A stretch of 64,000 nucleotides of DNA from JAVJSU01 sp040219275 (GTDB lineage Bacteria; Chloroflexota; Anaerolineae; Aggregatilineales; Phototrophicaceae), in NCBI GenBank assembly GCA_040219275.1, contig JAVJSU010000058.1:62001-126000 (forward strand), written 5' to 3'. Positions 8,498 to 16,947 of this stretch are shown piece after piece. The position numbers were made by a program, and so were the translations under genes. Under the pieces are notes generated by a model. That model did not search any database. It was not told the DNA's origin and saw only the letters and a list, made by a program, of their open reading frames with translations. Within the stretch, counting starts at the first letter, position 1. Each line of letters opens with the position of its first letter.

Positions 8498-9388
8498 ATG
8501 CAAATTTTTAAAGGAATCTGGCCGGCTCTGGTCACGCCTGCTAACGAAGATCATTCTGTAAATGTGACTGTAGTGCGTAATCTGGTTGATTATCTCATTG
8601 ATAAAGACGTGGATGGATTTTACATCGGCGGTACAACCGGAGAAGGCATTTTCATGCCAGTAAGCCAGCGCAAAATCTTGACGGAAACAGTGCTATCACA
8701 CGTCAACAATCGTGTGCCGGTCATTGTTCATGTGGGGGCGATCTCTATAGATGATGCCACCGATATGGCGAAACAGGCGCAAGACCTTGGTGCCGCCGGA
8801 ATCAGTAGCATCATCCCACCGATGTACGACACATTGAACCTCATCACCCGCTACTACAAAGAGCTTGCCGCATCGGCTAAAGATATTCCGTTTCTAGCGT
8901 ATATCCTCAACCCTAACTTAGATTCAGTGGCTTTAGTGAACTCCCTTCTGGATATTCCAAATCTGGGTGGGACAAAATACACCGGACCGAATATGTTTGA
9001 GTTTCGCCGGATTCTTGACATGGGAAATGGTGAGTGGACGATGTTTTCTGGCATGGATGAGCAATGCGTTTATGCCGCCATGATGGGCGCAACCGGCGCA
9101 ATTGGGTCTACATTAAATTGTATGCCCGGCGTTTACAGGAACATCCGCGACTATATTGAAGCAGGCGAACATGATAAGGCGCAAGATTTACAGGTGCGCG
9201 CTAACAAAGTCATCGAAGTGATGATTCAGCAAGGGTTCGACGGTTCGCTTAAAGAGGTGCTATCTCAGTTATTGGGTGTCCCATTTGGCGAACCACGTTT
9301 GCCACGCTTGCCGTTAAGCACTAACCAGCGCGACGCATTGCATCGTAACCTTGCTGAAACTGATTTTGATACGATGGTGGCAATGTAG
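8498..9388 (+). CDS. nanA: N-acetylneuraminate lyase-like (DapA/NanA family) aldolase
   Basis: A 296-residue class I aldolase of the DHDPS/NAL family, the same length as NanA. Family features are GGTTGE (44-49), Tyr135 and the Schiff-base Lys160 in GGTKYTGPN, followed by FSGMDEQ and GAIGSTLN. The last two resemble sialic-acid lyases more than DHDPS. The expected reaction is N-acetylneuraminate to ManNAc plus pyruvate; a 2-keto-3-deoxy sugar acid remains possible. The ATG at 8498 has GGAG 7 bases upstream and is preferred over 8477. NanE at 15597 and a sialidase at 11190 support the sialic-acid reading. It ends 5 bases before the convergent FAH gene. Confidence 0.75.
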   Translation: MQIFKGIWPALVTPANEDHSVNVTVVRNLVDYLIDKDVDGFYIGGTTGEGIFMPVSQRKILTETVLSHVNNRVPVIVHVGAISIDDATDMAKQAQDLGAAGISSIIPPMYDTLNLITRYYKELAASAKDIPFLAYILNPNLDSVALVNSLLDIPNLGGTKYTGPNMFEFRRILDMGNGEWTMFSGMDEQCVYAAMMGATGAIGSTLNCMPGVYRNIRDYIEAGEHDKAQDLQVRANKVIEVMIQQGFDGSLKEVLSQLLGVPFGEPRLPRLPLSTNQRDALHRNLAETDFDTMVAM

Positions 9389-9393
9389 GCGAT

Positions 9394-11193
9394 CTAACTC
9401 GATACTCGCAAGTCGTTAATCTGAACGGCAAATTGCCCCACACCGCCGATCTCCGCAGTCCCGATTGCCTGTGTGCCAATCGGGACGGGTAGCCGTTTTG
9501 ACAGACGACCGAGCGTAATCACATCATCGGGAAACAAGGTGACATACCGCGAGATGTAAGCGAGTATTCCGGTTGCTGAATGCACGTATTCATCTATGTT
9601 ACAGTCTACAACGCCATCGCCATCCAACGAAACTCGGCAAATTGCGGACTCAGCGATAGTGCTAGCTTGAGGTTGAGCAATAATGTTAAATCCGTCGCGC
9701 CAGCGTCCATAAACCTGGGGTGCGTAGCGTTCCTGTGTAGAAGCGGGTTCGATGGTCTGATCTTCGAAGGATGTATCGTAGACGGACAACATCGGCGTGT
9801 AGCCTAGAATGTATTGATTAGCCTCATCAATATCAACTTCATGGGCGAGCTTGCCTACAACAAACGCAAGTTCACATCCTAGCCAGATGTCTCCCGCAGA
9901 AGCGGGAATCTCTACAGGTGCGTTGTCCATCGCTATAATCGTATTTGGGGCGCAAAGAAACCGTGGATAAGGGCGTTTTTGCATGTGTTCCTGCTGATCC
10001 GCGTCCTGATAATTCCCAAAATTCAACCAGACATGACGCACGCTTTCAATTGACCAATCATCAATCGTGGTGGTGGTTTGATGTGTCTTCAATAGACGAC
10101 GCACCGCGGGCGATGGATGAATTTTACGCGCAGGATCGTTTGCTTCACGCCAATCATACTGGGGCGTGTCGATCACAATGGGATTGCGCAGTATTCCCAA
10201 ACCTTCAATTTCGCTTTCAAGATAATCCCCGCCTTGCACGGCGAATTCATGCAAATATGGCGACCCATCGTAGCCCATCGTCCCCATGTGGATCACGTCA
10301 CCCGGATATAGCGTATGAAAAGCCGATAACCAATGAATTGTGCGCTCAATGCCAAGTGCCATCGCACCAGTATGCGAACGATCCCGCAGTAACCCTGATT
10401 GACGTGTATAGATCAATAGATCATAAGGATTACCTATTTCGTCTAAAGTCACCAGATACGGTCCCATCGGCGTGCGCGCATCCGACTTCTTGTCCCCCCA
10501 CGAACTCATCGCATCCTCAAACCAATCGAACGATGGCTCCTGTGCAAAATAATCTTTTCGGAAATAATCAAAGGTCACATCGCTAACAATCGTTAAACCC
10601 GCCACATGCGCCATTGCTTGATCGACTGGAATATCCCGTCCACCCTGCCCGATAATCACACCCAACTCAGGATTCCAACCGCCCTGAATATCCTCAACGA
10701 AAGGTAAGACAATCGGATCGCCGGGATTAAGCACCGTCCCCTGAGGGCGTTGATGCCCCTGCGGAAACAGATTCAAGTGGGTGCGCTCAGGACGACTACG
10801 CCATGCAGTCGGGCTATTCTGAACCAATCCGAAGAACAGGCGCGGTCTCGGAATAGGCGCTAAAAGTTGAACATCGCTTAGTGGGAAACCCGCACCCTTG
10901 AGGATGTATTGGTCTGCCTGTACCAGAAACCTTGACAGAAAATCCGCCATACGACGCAAATCATCCAAGCCCGCTTGCCCGTGCGCGAGCATATCCGTCA
11001 GGGAATCTGGAATCTCATAGTGAAAAAATGTCGGCGGATTGGCATTCAGCGGTGATGTTCCGCGAGACGCATATAAAGTGAGGCGTTCTTGCACCAGTGT
11101 TGGATCAAAAACCCAATCTTCACCCGTCTTCGGATGAGACAGGACAATGCCAAATCGCTCGTATTCATTTTCAGCAAACGTCGCCAACTTCAT
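9394..11193 (-). CDS. Tandem fumarylacetoacetate hydrolase (FAH) domain protein
   Basis: A 599-residue cytoplasmic protein made of two FAH-like halves. The first (about residues 110-340) keeps NPELGVIIG, VSDVTFDYF and the segment KKSDARTPMGPYLV. The second (about 385-599) has CELAFVVGK and ILGYTPMLSVYD but lacks the K-x2-D-x3-P-x-GP segment and the usual Asp, so it looks degenerate. Both halves also lack the first Glu of the E-x-E metal motif. FAH proteins hydrolyse or decarboxylate acylpyruvates and act late in several 2-keto-3-deoxy-sugar-acid routes. The start ATG overlaps the sialidase stop (ATGA), so the two are translationally coupled. The substrate is unknown. Confidence 0.82.
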   Translation of the reverse strand: MKLATFAENEYERFGIVLSHPKTGEDWVFDPTLVQERLTLYASRGTSPLNANPPTFFHYEIPDSLTDMLAHGQAGLDDLRRMADFLSRFLVQADQYILKGAGFPLSDVQLLAPIPRPRLFFGLVQNSPTAWRSRPERTHLNLFPQGHQRPQGTVLNPGDPIVLPFVEDIQGGWNPELGVIIGQGGRDIPVDQAMAHVAGLTIVSDVTFDYFRKDYFAQEPSFDWFEDAMSSWGDKKSDARTPMGPYLVTLDEIGNPYDLLIYTRQSGLLRDRSHTGAMALGIERTIHWLSAFHTLYPGDVIHMGTMGYDGSPYLHEFAVQGGDYLESEIEGLGILRNPIVIDTPQYDWREANDPARKIHPSPAVRRLLKTHQTTTTIDDWSIESVRHVWLNFGNYQDADQQEHMQKRPYPRFLCAPNTIIAMDNAPVEIPASAGDIWLGCELAFVVGKLAHEVDIDEANQYILGYTPMLSVYDTSFEDQTIEPASTQERYAPQVYGRWRDGFNIIAQPQASTIAESAICRVSLDGDGVVDCNIDEYVHSATGILAYISRYVTLFPDDVITLGRLSKRLPVPIGTQAIGTAEIGGVGQFAVQINDLRVSS

Positions 11194-13079
11194 CGTGTTT
11201 CCCCTATGCTATCCCGACCATCCGTTAACCAATCCAGCGTGAAATTTCGATACGCGATGCCACCATGATTGCCCCGCTCATACAATACGCCAATGTGCAT
11301 ATCATCCTGAACCACCAAGTCACTATACGCTGAAGGCCCACTGTCAATCGACTTGCTGACCGCCCATGTTTTGCCTTCATCATAGCTCAGGCGCACTGTG
11401 AGATTAAATCGCGCCTGCGGATCATTCGGATTTGAGAACAGTAGCCGACTTTTGCCGCCATACTCAACCTGATCCGATGTTGTATAACGCACGATACTCG
11501 CCTGTACAGCTGGATCAATTAACGCCTTATCATGGCGGGTGGGTTCAAATTCAATAGTAGATTCATCCACAAATTGCCCGATTGTAACCGCACGATACCC
11601 GACAGATTTCTCGTCTATATAGGCGCGGCTGTTAATCATGACATCCCCGTTTTCCAATTCGACTGAGGTCGCTTCATTGAGTCCAATTTCTGGCACAATG
11701 CCTCCAATCGTCCATGACTCCCCAAGATCATCGCTCCAGAAAGCATAATTCTGCGATTGAAAGACACTGTGTCCGATGTCTGTGAACACACCGGAATAAA
11801 ACAACCGTCCCGTTCTAAGTTGAATCGCATGACCCAATGTTGGACGTTGCACGCGCCATTCCGATGGACGATGAACCTGCTTGCTTATATCGGTTTCGCT
11901 GTGCCATGTCGCACCGCTATCATCACTGACGATGCTAAATATCCGGCTGATACCCACACCATCCGATAACTCCCACTCGGAATGTTCCATCTTGTTGTAA
12001 AGCAGAATGATCCGCCCTGTCCCGCGAACAGTATCAACAACCGGCGAACCGTTTTGCACCACATGCTCATGCCCGTCCACAATATTCCGCGCCACGACCG
12101 CTAACGGTGACCATGACTTGCCGTGATCGTGACTGCGCTTACAGACCATGTGAATGGTACTCGTCGAATCACTACAGCTTTCCAGACGGGCTTCCGCAAA
12201 AGCCACGAGATCGCCGTTTGTGGCACGCACAATCGCCGGAATTCGATAACATGCGTACCCTTCTATACCATTGATGAACACGGGCGTGATAGTAAGTGGT
12301 TCGGATTTGCCAGTAATCACCACTGATTGTTCGAGGGTGACTGTTTGATAATCCTGTGTAATAGCCGTCAATTGAACCTGATACTTACCCGCAAACGGAT
12401 AGTCGTGTGACACACTTGCGCCTAGCCCACTGCTTTTATCCCCAAAATCCCACAAGAATGCGCGAAACACATTAGGATCGTCGGCAATCGCGGTAAAGTC
12501 TGCCGTTCCGGTTGCATCTATTTTTGCGACGAATTCGAGGTTCGAGGATTCTGCATCATTAGGAATCAACGTAACGATTTCTTCCGAACCGAGTGCCCGA
12601 TCATACCAGCGCACATCGTCAATCCAGCCCGCTTGATTACGCCCAAAGGTGTGATCGAAATGCCCACCCGCGGGGTCGGTGTATCCGCCAATGCACAATG
12701 CGCTATTGCGTGGAATTTGCACAGAGTCCGGTAGATGTATTTCTTTCGCCAATTTGCCATCGACATAAATCGCTAATGTATCACCCACCACAACCGTGAC
12801 GTGATGCCATTCGTCTAAAGTTGGTTGTGGCGCTGATAAAGTTGATGGACTCCCGTTGATAGTCGCAACTTCAACGGCGATCATTCCGTCTGCTAGCCGA
12901 ACCTGAAACCAGTTTTCGCTACTCACCATCACCTGTGTTCGGTTCGCTGTGGTCGCCATATACCAGAACGCGACAGTAAAGGCGCGTTCTGAAAATTGAG
13001 GCAACCCCGTGACGAACGAAAACCGATCCAGCGTGCCGATCTCGTCAATCATCCAGCGTGCAAGGGTATCAGATGCCAC
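11190..13079 (-). CDS. Exo-alpha-sialidase (GH33-like) with LamG and PKD domains
   Basis: A 629-residue protein in three parts. It has a LamG/concanavalin-like domain (about 28-165), a PKD domain (about 180-256, with FLWDFGDKSSG) and a six-bladed sialidase propeller (about 265-625). The propeller shows YRIP (278-281, first catalytic Arg), four Asp boxes (316-323, 385-392, 449-456, 565-572), Glu474, Arg545 and the nucleophile Tyr585 in AYSDLVV, so it appears catalytically complete. There is no signal peptide, so it is probably cytoplasmic and would act on imported sialosides. The start is GTG at 13079 with GAGGA 8-10 bases upstream. It directly follows the Gfo/Idh gene and overlaps the FAH gene by 4 bases. 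Confidence 0.88.
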   Translation of the reverse strand: MASDTLARWMIDEIGTLDRFSFVTGLPQFSERAFTVAFWYMATTANRTQVMVSSENWFQVRLADGMIAVEVATINGSPSTLSAPQPTLDEWHHVTVVVGDTLAIYVDGKLAKEIHLPDSVQIPRNSALCIGGYTDPAGGHFDHTFGRNQAGWIDDVRWYDRALGSEEIVTLIPNDAESSNLEFVAKIDATGTADFTAIADDPNVFRAFLWDFGDKSSGLGASVSHDYPFAGKYQVQLTAITQDYQTVTLEQSVVITGKSEPLTITPVFINGIEGYACYRIPAIVRATNGDLVAFAEARLESCSDSTSTIHMVCKRSHDHGKSWSPLAVVARNIVDGHEHVVQNGSPVVDTVRGTGRIILLYNKMEHSEWELSDGVGISRIFSIVSDDSGATWHSETDISKQVHRPSEWRVQRPTLGHAIQLRTGRLFYSGVFTDIGHSVFQSQNYAFWSDDLGESWTIGGIVPEIGLNEATSVELENGDVMINSRAYIDEKSVGYRAVTIGQFVDESTIEFEPTRHDKALIDPAVQASIVRYTTSDQVEYGGKSRLLFSNPNDPQARFNLTVRLSYDEGKTWAVSKSIDSGPSAYSDLVVQDDMHIGVLYERGNHGGIAYRNFTLDWLTDGRDSIGETR

Positions 13080-14075
13080 TTATCTATCCTCTAGCCGGAT
13101 CTCGCGGTTTTCGTGCGAAGATTGTTCCGCCGCGAACATAACATCCATGATGTGCGTGGCGAAATTCGCGGGAACGGGCGAGGGTTTGCCCTGATCTATC
13201 GAGTCAATAAACTGTCGCCATTCCTCCACTAAAGCCTCGTGCATCCAGTTATTCGATGGGAGTGACTCCGGCACGGTGCGCCAGACTTCATCACGACCGA
13301 TGCTGACACCGCCCGTATAATCAATAGTCATCATGCCTTTGGTGCAGGTGAGTTCAGTCAAATGTTTGGGTGCGCCAGTCTGGTATCCAATACTAACGAT
13401 GTTCCCGACGGCTCCATTCGCATATCGCAGGAACGCCATTCCCGCATCATCCGAATCCTGTGTGTGAAAGCGAGTCGAAAATTGGGCGGATACCGCAGTC
13501 ACAGCACTATCAATCAACCATGTTAGGCGATCTACGGGATGGATGCCTACGGTAAGCCACACGCCACCGCCGGTTTTGCGATCCAGATGCCAACCCCGCC
13601 GATTAGACTCCATCCAGAACTTTTGCATCGTCGCCAGCCCCAGCACAACCTCGCCCATTTCGCCGGATTCAATGAGTTGTTTTGCGACGCGATAGGCGGG
13701 AACAAAATGATTCACATGCCCCACCATGAAGCTCACGCCTGAGTCGTGGACAGCCTGCACAATCGCCTCACACTCTGCGCGGGAGGGAGCGAGTGGCTTT
13801 TCCAGCAGGATATGCTTTCCAGCACGCGCCGCGGCAATCGTCACATCGGTGTGTAGATGGTGGGGCGTTGCAATCATGACAATATCAACCGCATCATCGC
13901 GAAGCAGATCATGATAATCCACGTAACCCGCGCCACCAAATGTACGCGTAAACTCGTTTAATGCGTCCGCGTTCGTGCGAGAAGACGCGACCAATCGCAC
14001 ATTGTCCAATTCGGCAATAGCTTTCGCGTGTTGCTCACCATATGACCCCGCGCCAATAATCCCGATTCCACGCAT
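13080..14075 (-). CDS. Gfo/Idh/MocA family NAD(P)-dependent oxidoreductase
   Basis: A 331-residue dehydrogenase with an N-terminal Rossmann fold (GIIGAGSYGEQH, residues 4-15), the EKP motif near residue 93 (ILLEKPLAPS) and a C-terminal sheet domain with the active-site segment GIHPVD. It is the first gene of a minus-strand operon with the sialidase and FAH genes. The palindromic operator at 14185 lies 110 bases upstream. Gfo/Idh enzymes of the NanOx/YjhC type convert 2,7-anhydro-sialic acid to sialic acid, so co-location with a sialidase makes such a role worth testing. Sequence alone does not prove it; the protein is somewhat shorter than those enzymes. Confidence 0.88.
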   Translation of the reverse strand: MRGIGIIGAGSYGEQHAKAIAELDNVRLVASSRTNADALNEFTRTFGGAGYVDYHDLLRDDAVDIVMIATPHHLHTDVTIAAARAGKHILLEKPLAPSRAECEAIVQAVHDSGVSFMVGHVNHFVPAYRVAKQLIESGEMGEVVLGLATMQKFWMESNRRGWHLDRKTGGGVWLTVGIHPVDRLTWLIDSAVTAVSAQFSTRFHTQDSDDAGMAFLRYANGAVGNIVSIGYQTGAPKHLTELTCTKGMMTIDYTGGVSIGRDEVWRTVPESLPSNNWMHEALVEEWRQFIDSIDQGKPSPVPANFATHIMDVMFAAEQSSHENREIRLEDR

Positions 14076-14184
14076 GTTGTCTTGATCCTATCTTAAAATG
14101 CTCGCCAAATAAGAAATAATTATCTATTGGTATCCTCATTCTATCTGCAATTTTAGATGAACACGCAAGTGTCAGCGAATATGT

Positions 14185-14201
14185 TTTCCGACAGTCGGAA
14201 A
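14185..14201. promoter_or_regulatory. Probable IclR-family operator, copy 3
   Basis: TTTCCGACAGTCGGAAA is a perfect palindrome with 8-bp arms around a single base. It lies in the 284-base space between the divergent Gfo/Idh (13080-14075) and MFS (14360-15559) genes, so it could control both. It fits the same TTTCC-n7-GGAAA pattern as the sites at 833, 3122 and 16328. Confidence 0.65.
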
Positions 14202-14359
14202 GTATGCTGGAAGAAGTTAACAATCTTGACGTAAAATCGACTACTCGGAAATAATCAGCTAGATTGATTGCTTACAGCTAGCCGCCCGGTATCTGCTGAT
14301 ACGCTGGTATCTAATTTACGGGGATTATTCGTATTCTCCAAAAAAGGAGCCAGCACCGC

Positions 14360-15559
14360 ATGTTAAGTCAGCCTCAGCGCCAACCGCAGTCTCCAAAAAG
14401 TCAATCCAAATCCCGTTTGTATAGTCTCCAAATCCTGAACTATAGTGGTAATGCCCTGTCTAAACCCTATGTCAACCTGTACCTTCTGGCTTCAGGGGTC
14501 AGTGTGACGACGCTCGGTGTCCTATTGAGCATTGCCGCACTTTTTGAGATGCTTGTGCCTCCACTATTAAGCATGGTCGCAGATCATTACCGTTTGCATC
14601 GCCTCTTGTATATCGGCTTCATCAGCAGTCTGGCATTGGGCAATTTGTTACTCGCCTTATTCGATCAAATTCCCGTGCTCATCGTCGCGGTAATCCTCAT
14701 TGAAGCCACCTTTCGCCCAACAATGACGCTGGGATTACAGCTTGTGATTACGCGGATGAGTTACGAAAGCCGCCAGCATGTTGGGCGCGTACGCGGATTT
14801 TCGTCGCTGGGGTTCAGTATGGGGAGCTTCATTGCGAACTGGCTGTTTGTCGTGGGTGGCTATTTCGCGCTGTTTAGTAGCGCGGCGTTTGCGTATCTCA
14901 CCTCGTTATCATTGACTGGATCATTGCCTCAGGCGACGACAGAAAAACAAGAAAAAGCGACCGTAACCCGTGTTCCACGTACACGCGCCTTTTACCTGAT
15001 CGCAATCAGCATGTTTTTCATCATGATGGGTCAGCGGATTGGCTACGCATTCTGGTTTATCCACTTCCAGCAAAATCTGGGTCTTTCAACTGAACATTTA
15101 GCCGTGCTTTCGGCGGTAATGGCGCTATCAGAGATTCCGTTTTTTGTACTGCTTGATCGTATTTTACTGTCGATCAATGTGCGCGTTGCTTTCTGGGCAG
15201 GTGGCGTTGGGATGGCATTTGTATGGATGGCTGTGGGCATTTTACCGGATAGTACGTGGATTTTGCCGCTCATCCTCGTGCGCGGTTTCCTGTTTTCGAT
15301 ATTCCATTTGTCCACATTTCTTGTGATTAATCAAGCAAGTCATCCTGAAAATGTGGCGACGAATCAGGCGATTGCTCAGGGGACGATTCCCAGCATTGCA
15401 ACGCTACTGACGGGTGCAATCAGTGGTTGGATCTATGGGAACCTCGGTGTGGTGGCATTATTTACAGGGGTCATGAGTGTTACACTGATTGGCATGGTGA
15501 TAAGTGTATTTGCATTACGCGATGCGAAAGTGGATCGGATTCCAGCACAGCAACAATAA
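14360..15559 (+). CDS. Major facilitator superfamily transporter (MFS_1_like, sugar/nucleoside-permease type)
   Basis: A 399-residue inner-membrane transporter with about 12 hydrophobic segments. A hydrophilic, Gln- and Ser-rich N-terminal tail (about 20 residues) precedes the first span. The segment SGVSVTTLGVLLSIAALFEM and the loop DHYRLHRLLY fit the MFS_1_like/LacY-type branch. AAGGAG lies 10-15 bases before the ATG. The gene diverges from the sialidase operon across a shared operator, so it may import the released sugar or export a by-product. Direction and cargo are not visible. Confidence 0.85.
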   Translation: MLSQPQRQPQSPKSQSKSRLYSLQILNYSGNALSKPYVNLYLLASGVSVTTLGVLLSIAALFEMLVPPLLSMVADHYRLHRLLYIGFISSLALGNLLLALFDQIPVLIVAVILIEATFRPTMTLGLQLVITRMSYESRQHVGRVRGFSSLGFSMGSFIANWLFVVGGYFALFSSAAFAYLTSLSLTGSLPQATTEKQEKATVTRVPRTRAFYLIAISMFFIMMGQRIGYAFWFIHFQQNLGLSTEHLAVLSAVMALSEIPFFVLLDRILLSINVRVAFWAGGVGMAFVWMAVGILPDSTWILPLILVRGFLFSIFHLSTFLVINQASHPENVATNQAIAQGTIPSIATLLTGAISGWIYGNLGVVALFTGVMSVTLIGMVISVFALRDAKVDRIPAQQQ

Positions 15560-15596
15560 TACAACTCGATTTATGTGCACGAATTCAAATTCGGCA

Positions 15597-16256
15597 TCAC
15601 AGGTTTCGGACATAGTATTCAGTGATTCTCCACGGACGCGTAATTGCTGATCCAATCACAACAGCGTGAGCACCCGCATCAAACGCACGTTTGACATCAT
15701 CAGGTGTCCAGAAATTGCCCTCGGCGATGATGGGTAAATCACACTCGCGCTTGATATCTTTGATGAGTTGGATGTCTGGCACATATTCGGGCAAATCAAT
15801 CACAGAAAGCGTTGTGGCGATGGCATCAACGCCTAAACTTAATGTCCTTTCGACATCCCCTAAATCTCGTATATCAGCGAGCGCCGTTGCGCCGTTGTCA
15901 TGAATCGCGCCGATGATTGCCTCCAAAGAAGACGGGCGTTCTCGTATGGTCGCGTCAAATGCAATCACCTCTGCACCAGCGCTGATGATCGGCGGAATTT
16001 TATGATGATCGCCCGTAATCAAGACGGGAGCATCGGTTGAAATATGTTTTTGAATGCCAATGATCGGGAGCTTAGTCCGTGAGCGCACTGCGGCGACATG
16101 CTCCGCACTGTTGAGTCGTAATGCCCCTGCTCCGCCCATTTCGGCTGATAATGCAAAGGCAACGATCATCTCAACAAAATTAGTTGGGGTATTGGGATCA
16201 GCCTGACATGAAACAATGATCTGACCCGCAGAAAAGAGTTCGCTAAAAGGATTCAA
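15597..16256 (-). CDS. nanE: N-acetylmannosamine-6-phosphate 2-epimerase
   Basis: A TIM-barrel enzyme that converts ManNAc-6-phosphate to GlcNAc-6-phosphate. Family signatures in order are IIVSCQADPNTP, GGAGALRLNS, LPIIGIQKH (catalytic Lys), EVIAFDATIRERP, LADIRDLGD, ATTLS, IAEGNFWTPDD (catalytic Glu) and GSAITRPWRIT. The open frame reaches an ATG at 16334, but that start lies inside the palindromic operator at 16328-16344. A TTG at 16256 gives 219 residues, the normal NanE length, though no clear ribosome site precedes it, so the exact start is uncertain. It runs convergent to the MFS gene. Its substrate requires a ManNAc kinase; the ROK protein at 45626 is a candidate. Confidence 0.87.
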   Translation of the reverse strand: MNPFSELFSAGQIIVSCQADPNTPTNFVEMIVAFALSAEMGGAGALRLNSAEHVAAVRSRTKLPIIGIQKHISTDAPVLITGDHHKIPPIISAGAEVIAFDATIRERPSSLEAIIGAIHDNGATALADIRDLGDVERTLSLGVDAIATTLSVIDLPEYVPDIQLIKDIKRECDLPIIAEGNFWTPDDVKRAFDAGAHAVVIGSAITRPWRITEYYVRNL

Positions 16257-16327
16257 TTGGAGGACTCTCGCTGGTTGTTCCGATAATTTATGAGTGTAGT
16301 CCCTAAACGATGCAAAAACGAATATGC

Positions 16328-16344
16328 TTTCCAATATCTGGAAA
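16328..16344. promoter_or_regulatory. Probable IclR-family operator, copy 4
   Basis: TTTCCAATATCTGGAAA has 6-bp inverted arms around five bases and matches TTTCC-n7-GGAAA. It lies 72 bases upstream of the likely nanE start. A possible promoter (TTGCAT near 16311, then an AT-rich CATAAA) sits between the site and the gene, which fits repression or activation of nanE. Confidence 0.6.
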
Positions 16345-16404
16345 CCGTCTCAACCGTCATTGTTAAAGTTTCTACGCATTATTCGCAATTTTCGATAAGC
16401 GAAA

Positions 16405-16902
16405 TCATGTGACACATAGCGCCTCAATTGTGAGAATCATGCCGACAATAGATGCGGCACTTTCTACCGCACCGGGCGTGACCGTCGCTGGATCAGGAAT
16501 ACCTGCCAGAATCATATCGCCAGCCTCCCCTGCCATTACGTTGTACCCAATTCTTGGATTCTTCTGGCTCGTTTGCATCCGGCGTGCATTGGCAATAATG
16601 ACTGCTCCTTCGTGTCCGGCATTTTCGATAAGGCGGCGCATTGGGGCTTCTAGCGCGGCACGTACGATGCCAATGTCTACATCGTGAAAATCGAGATGGG
16701 CGAGTGCGGACATTGCATTCATCAAGGTAACACCGCCGCTGAGTTTCGCCACACGTTCCTAAAGTTTCTCTCCGTTATAATCACTGGTATTGCGTTCAAT
16801 CTCACAACGAAGCGCCCGTAGATGATCCTTGATCGCAGTCGGGTCTCCCGCCCCATTGATGATTGTCGTGTGATCTTTAGTGGCGATGATCTTGCGCCCT
16901 GA
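16405..16902 (-). pseudogene. groEL: Degenerate C-terminal fragment of groEL (60-kDa chaperonin)
   Basis: Two open pieces on the minus strand align in order with the intermediate/equatorial part of GroEL. The upstream piece reads IIATKDHTTIINGAGD...NTSDYNGEKL. A TAG at 16761-16759 stands where GroEL has the Gln codon of KLQER. The frame then continues ERVAKLSGGV, jumps directly to TLMNAMSALAHL (the part normally between, about 70 residues, is missing), and ends RRLIENAGHEGAVII...GIPDPATVTP...VGMILTIEAL. The N-terminal half is absent. A truncated copy with an amber codon and a deletion cannot be functional. A working groEL must exist elsewhere; this is a decayed duplicate. Confidence 0.88.
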
Positions 16903-16947
16903 GTCAGGAAAATCTGGAAAAAGCTCTCGTCGATGGCTGTTCACTAA

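Noticed and set aside
9945..10586. 213-codon open frame opposite the FAH gene
   Set aside because: It is antisense to a well-supported gene, has low-complexity composition and no recognisable domain.
16405..16752. Treating the 115-codon frame as an intact small gene
   Set aside because: It aligns to the C-terminus of GroEL after an amber codon and a deletion, so it is a pseudogene piece.
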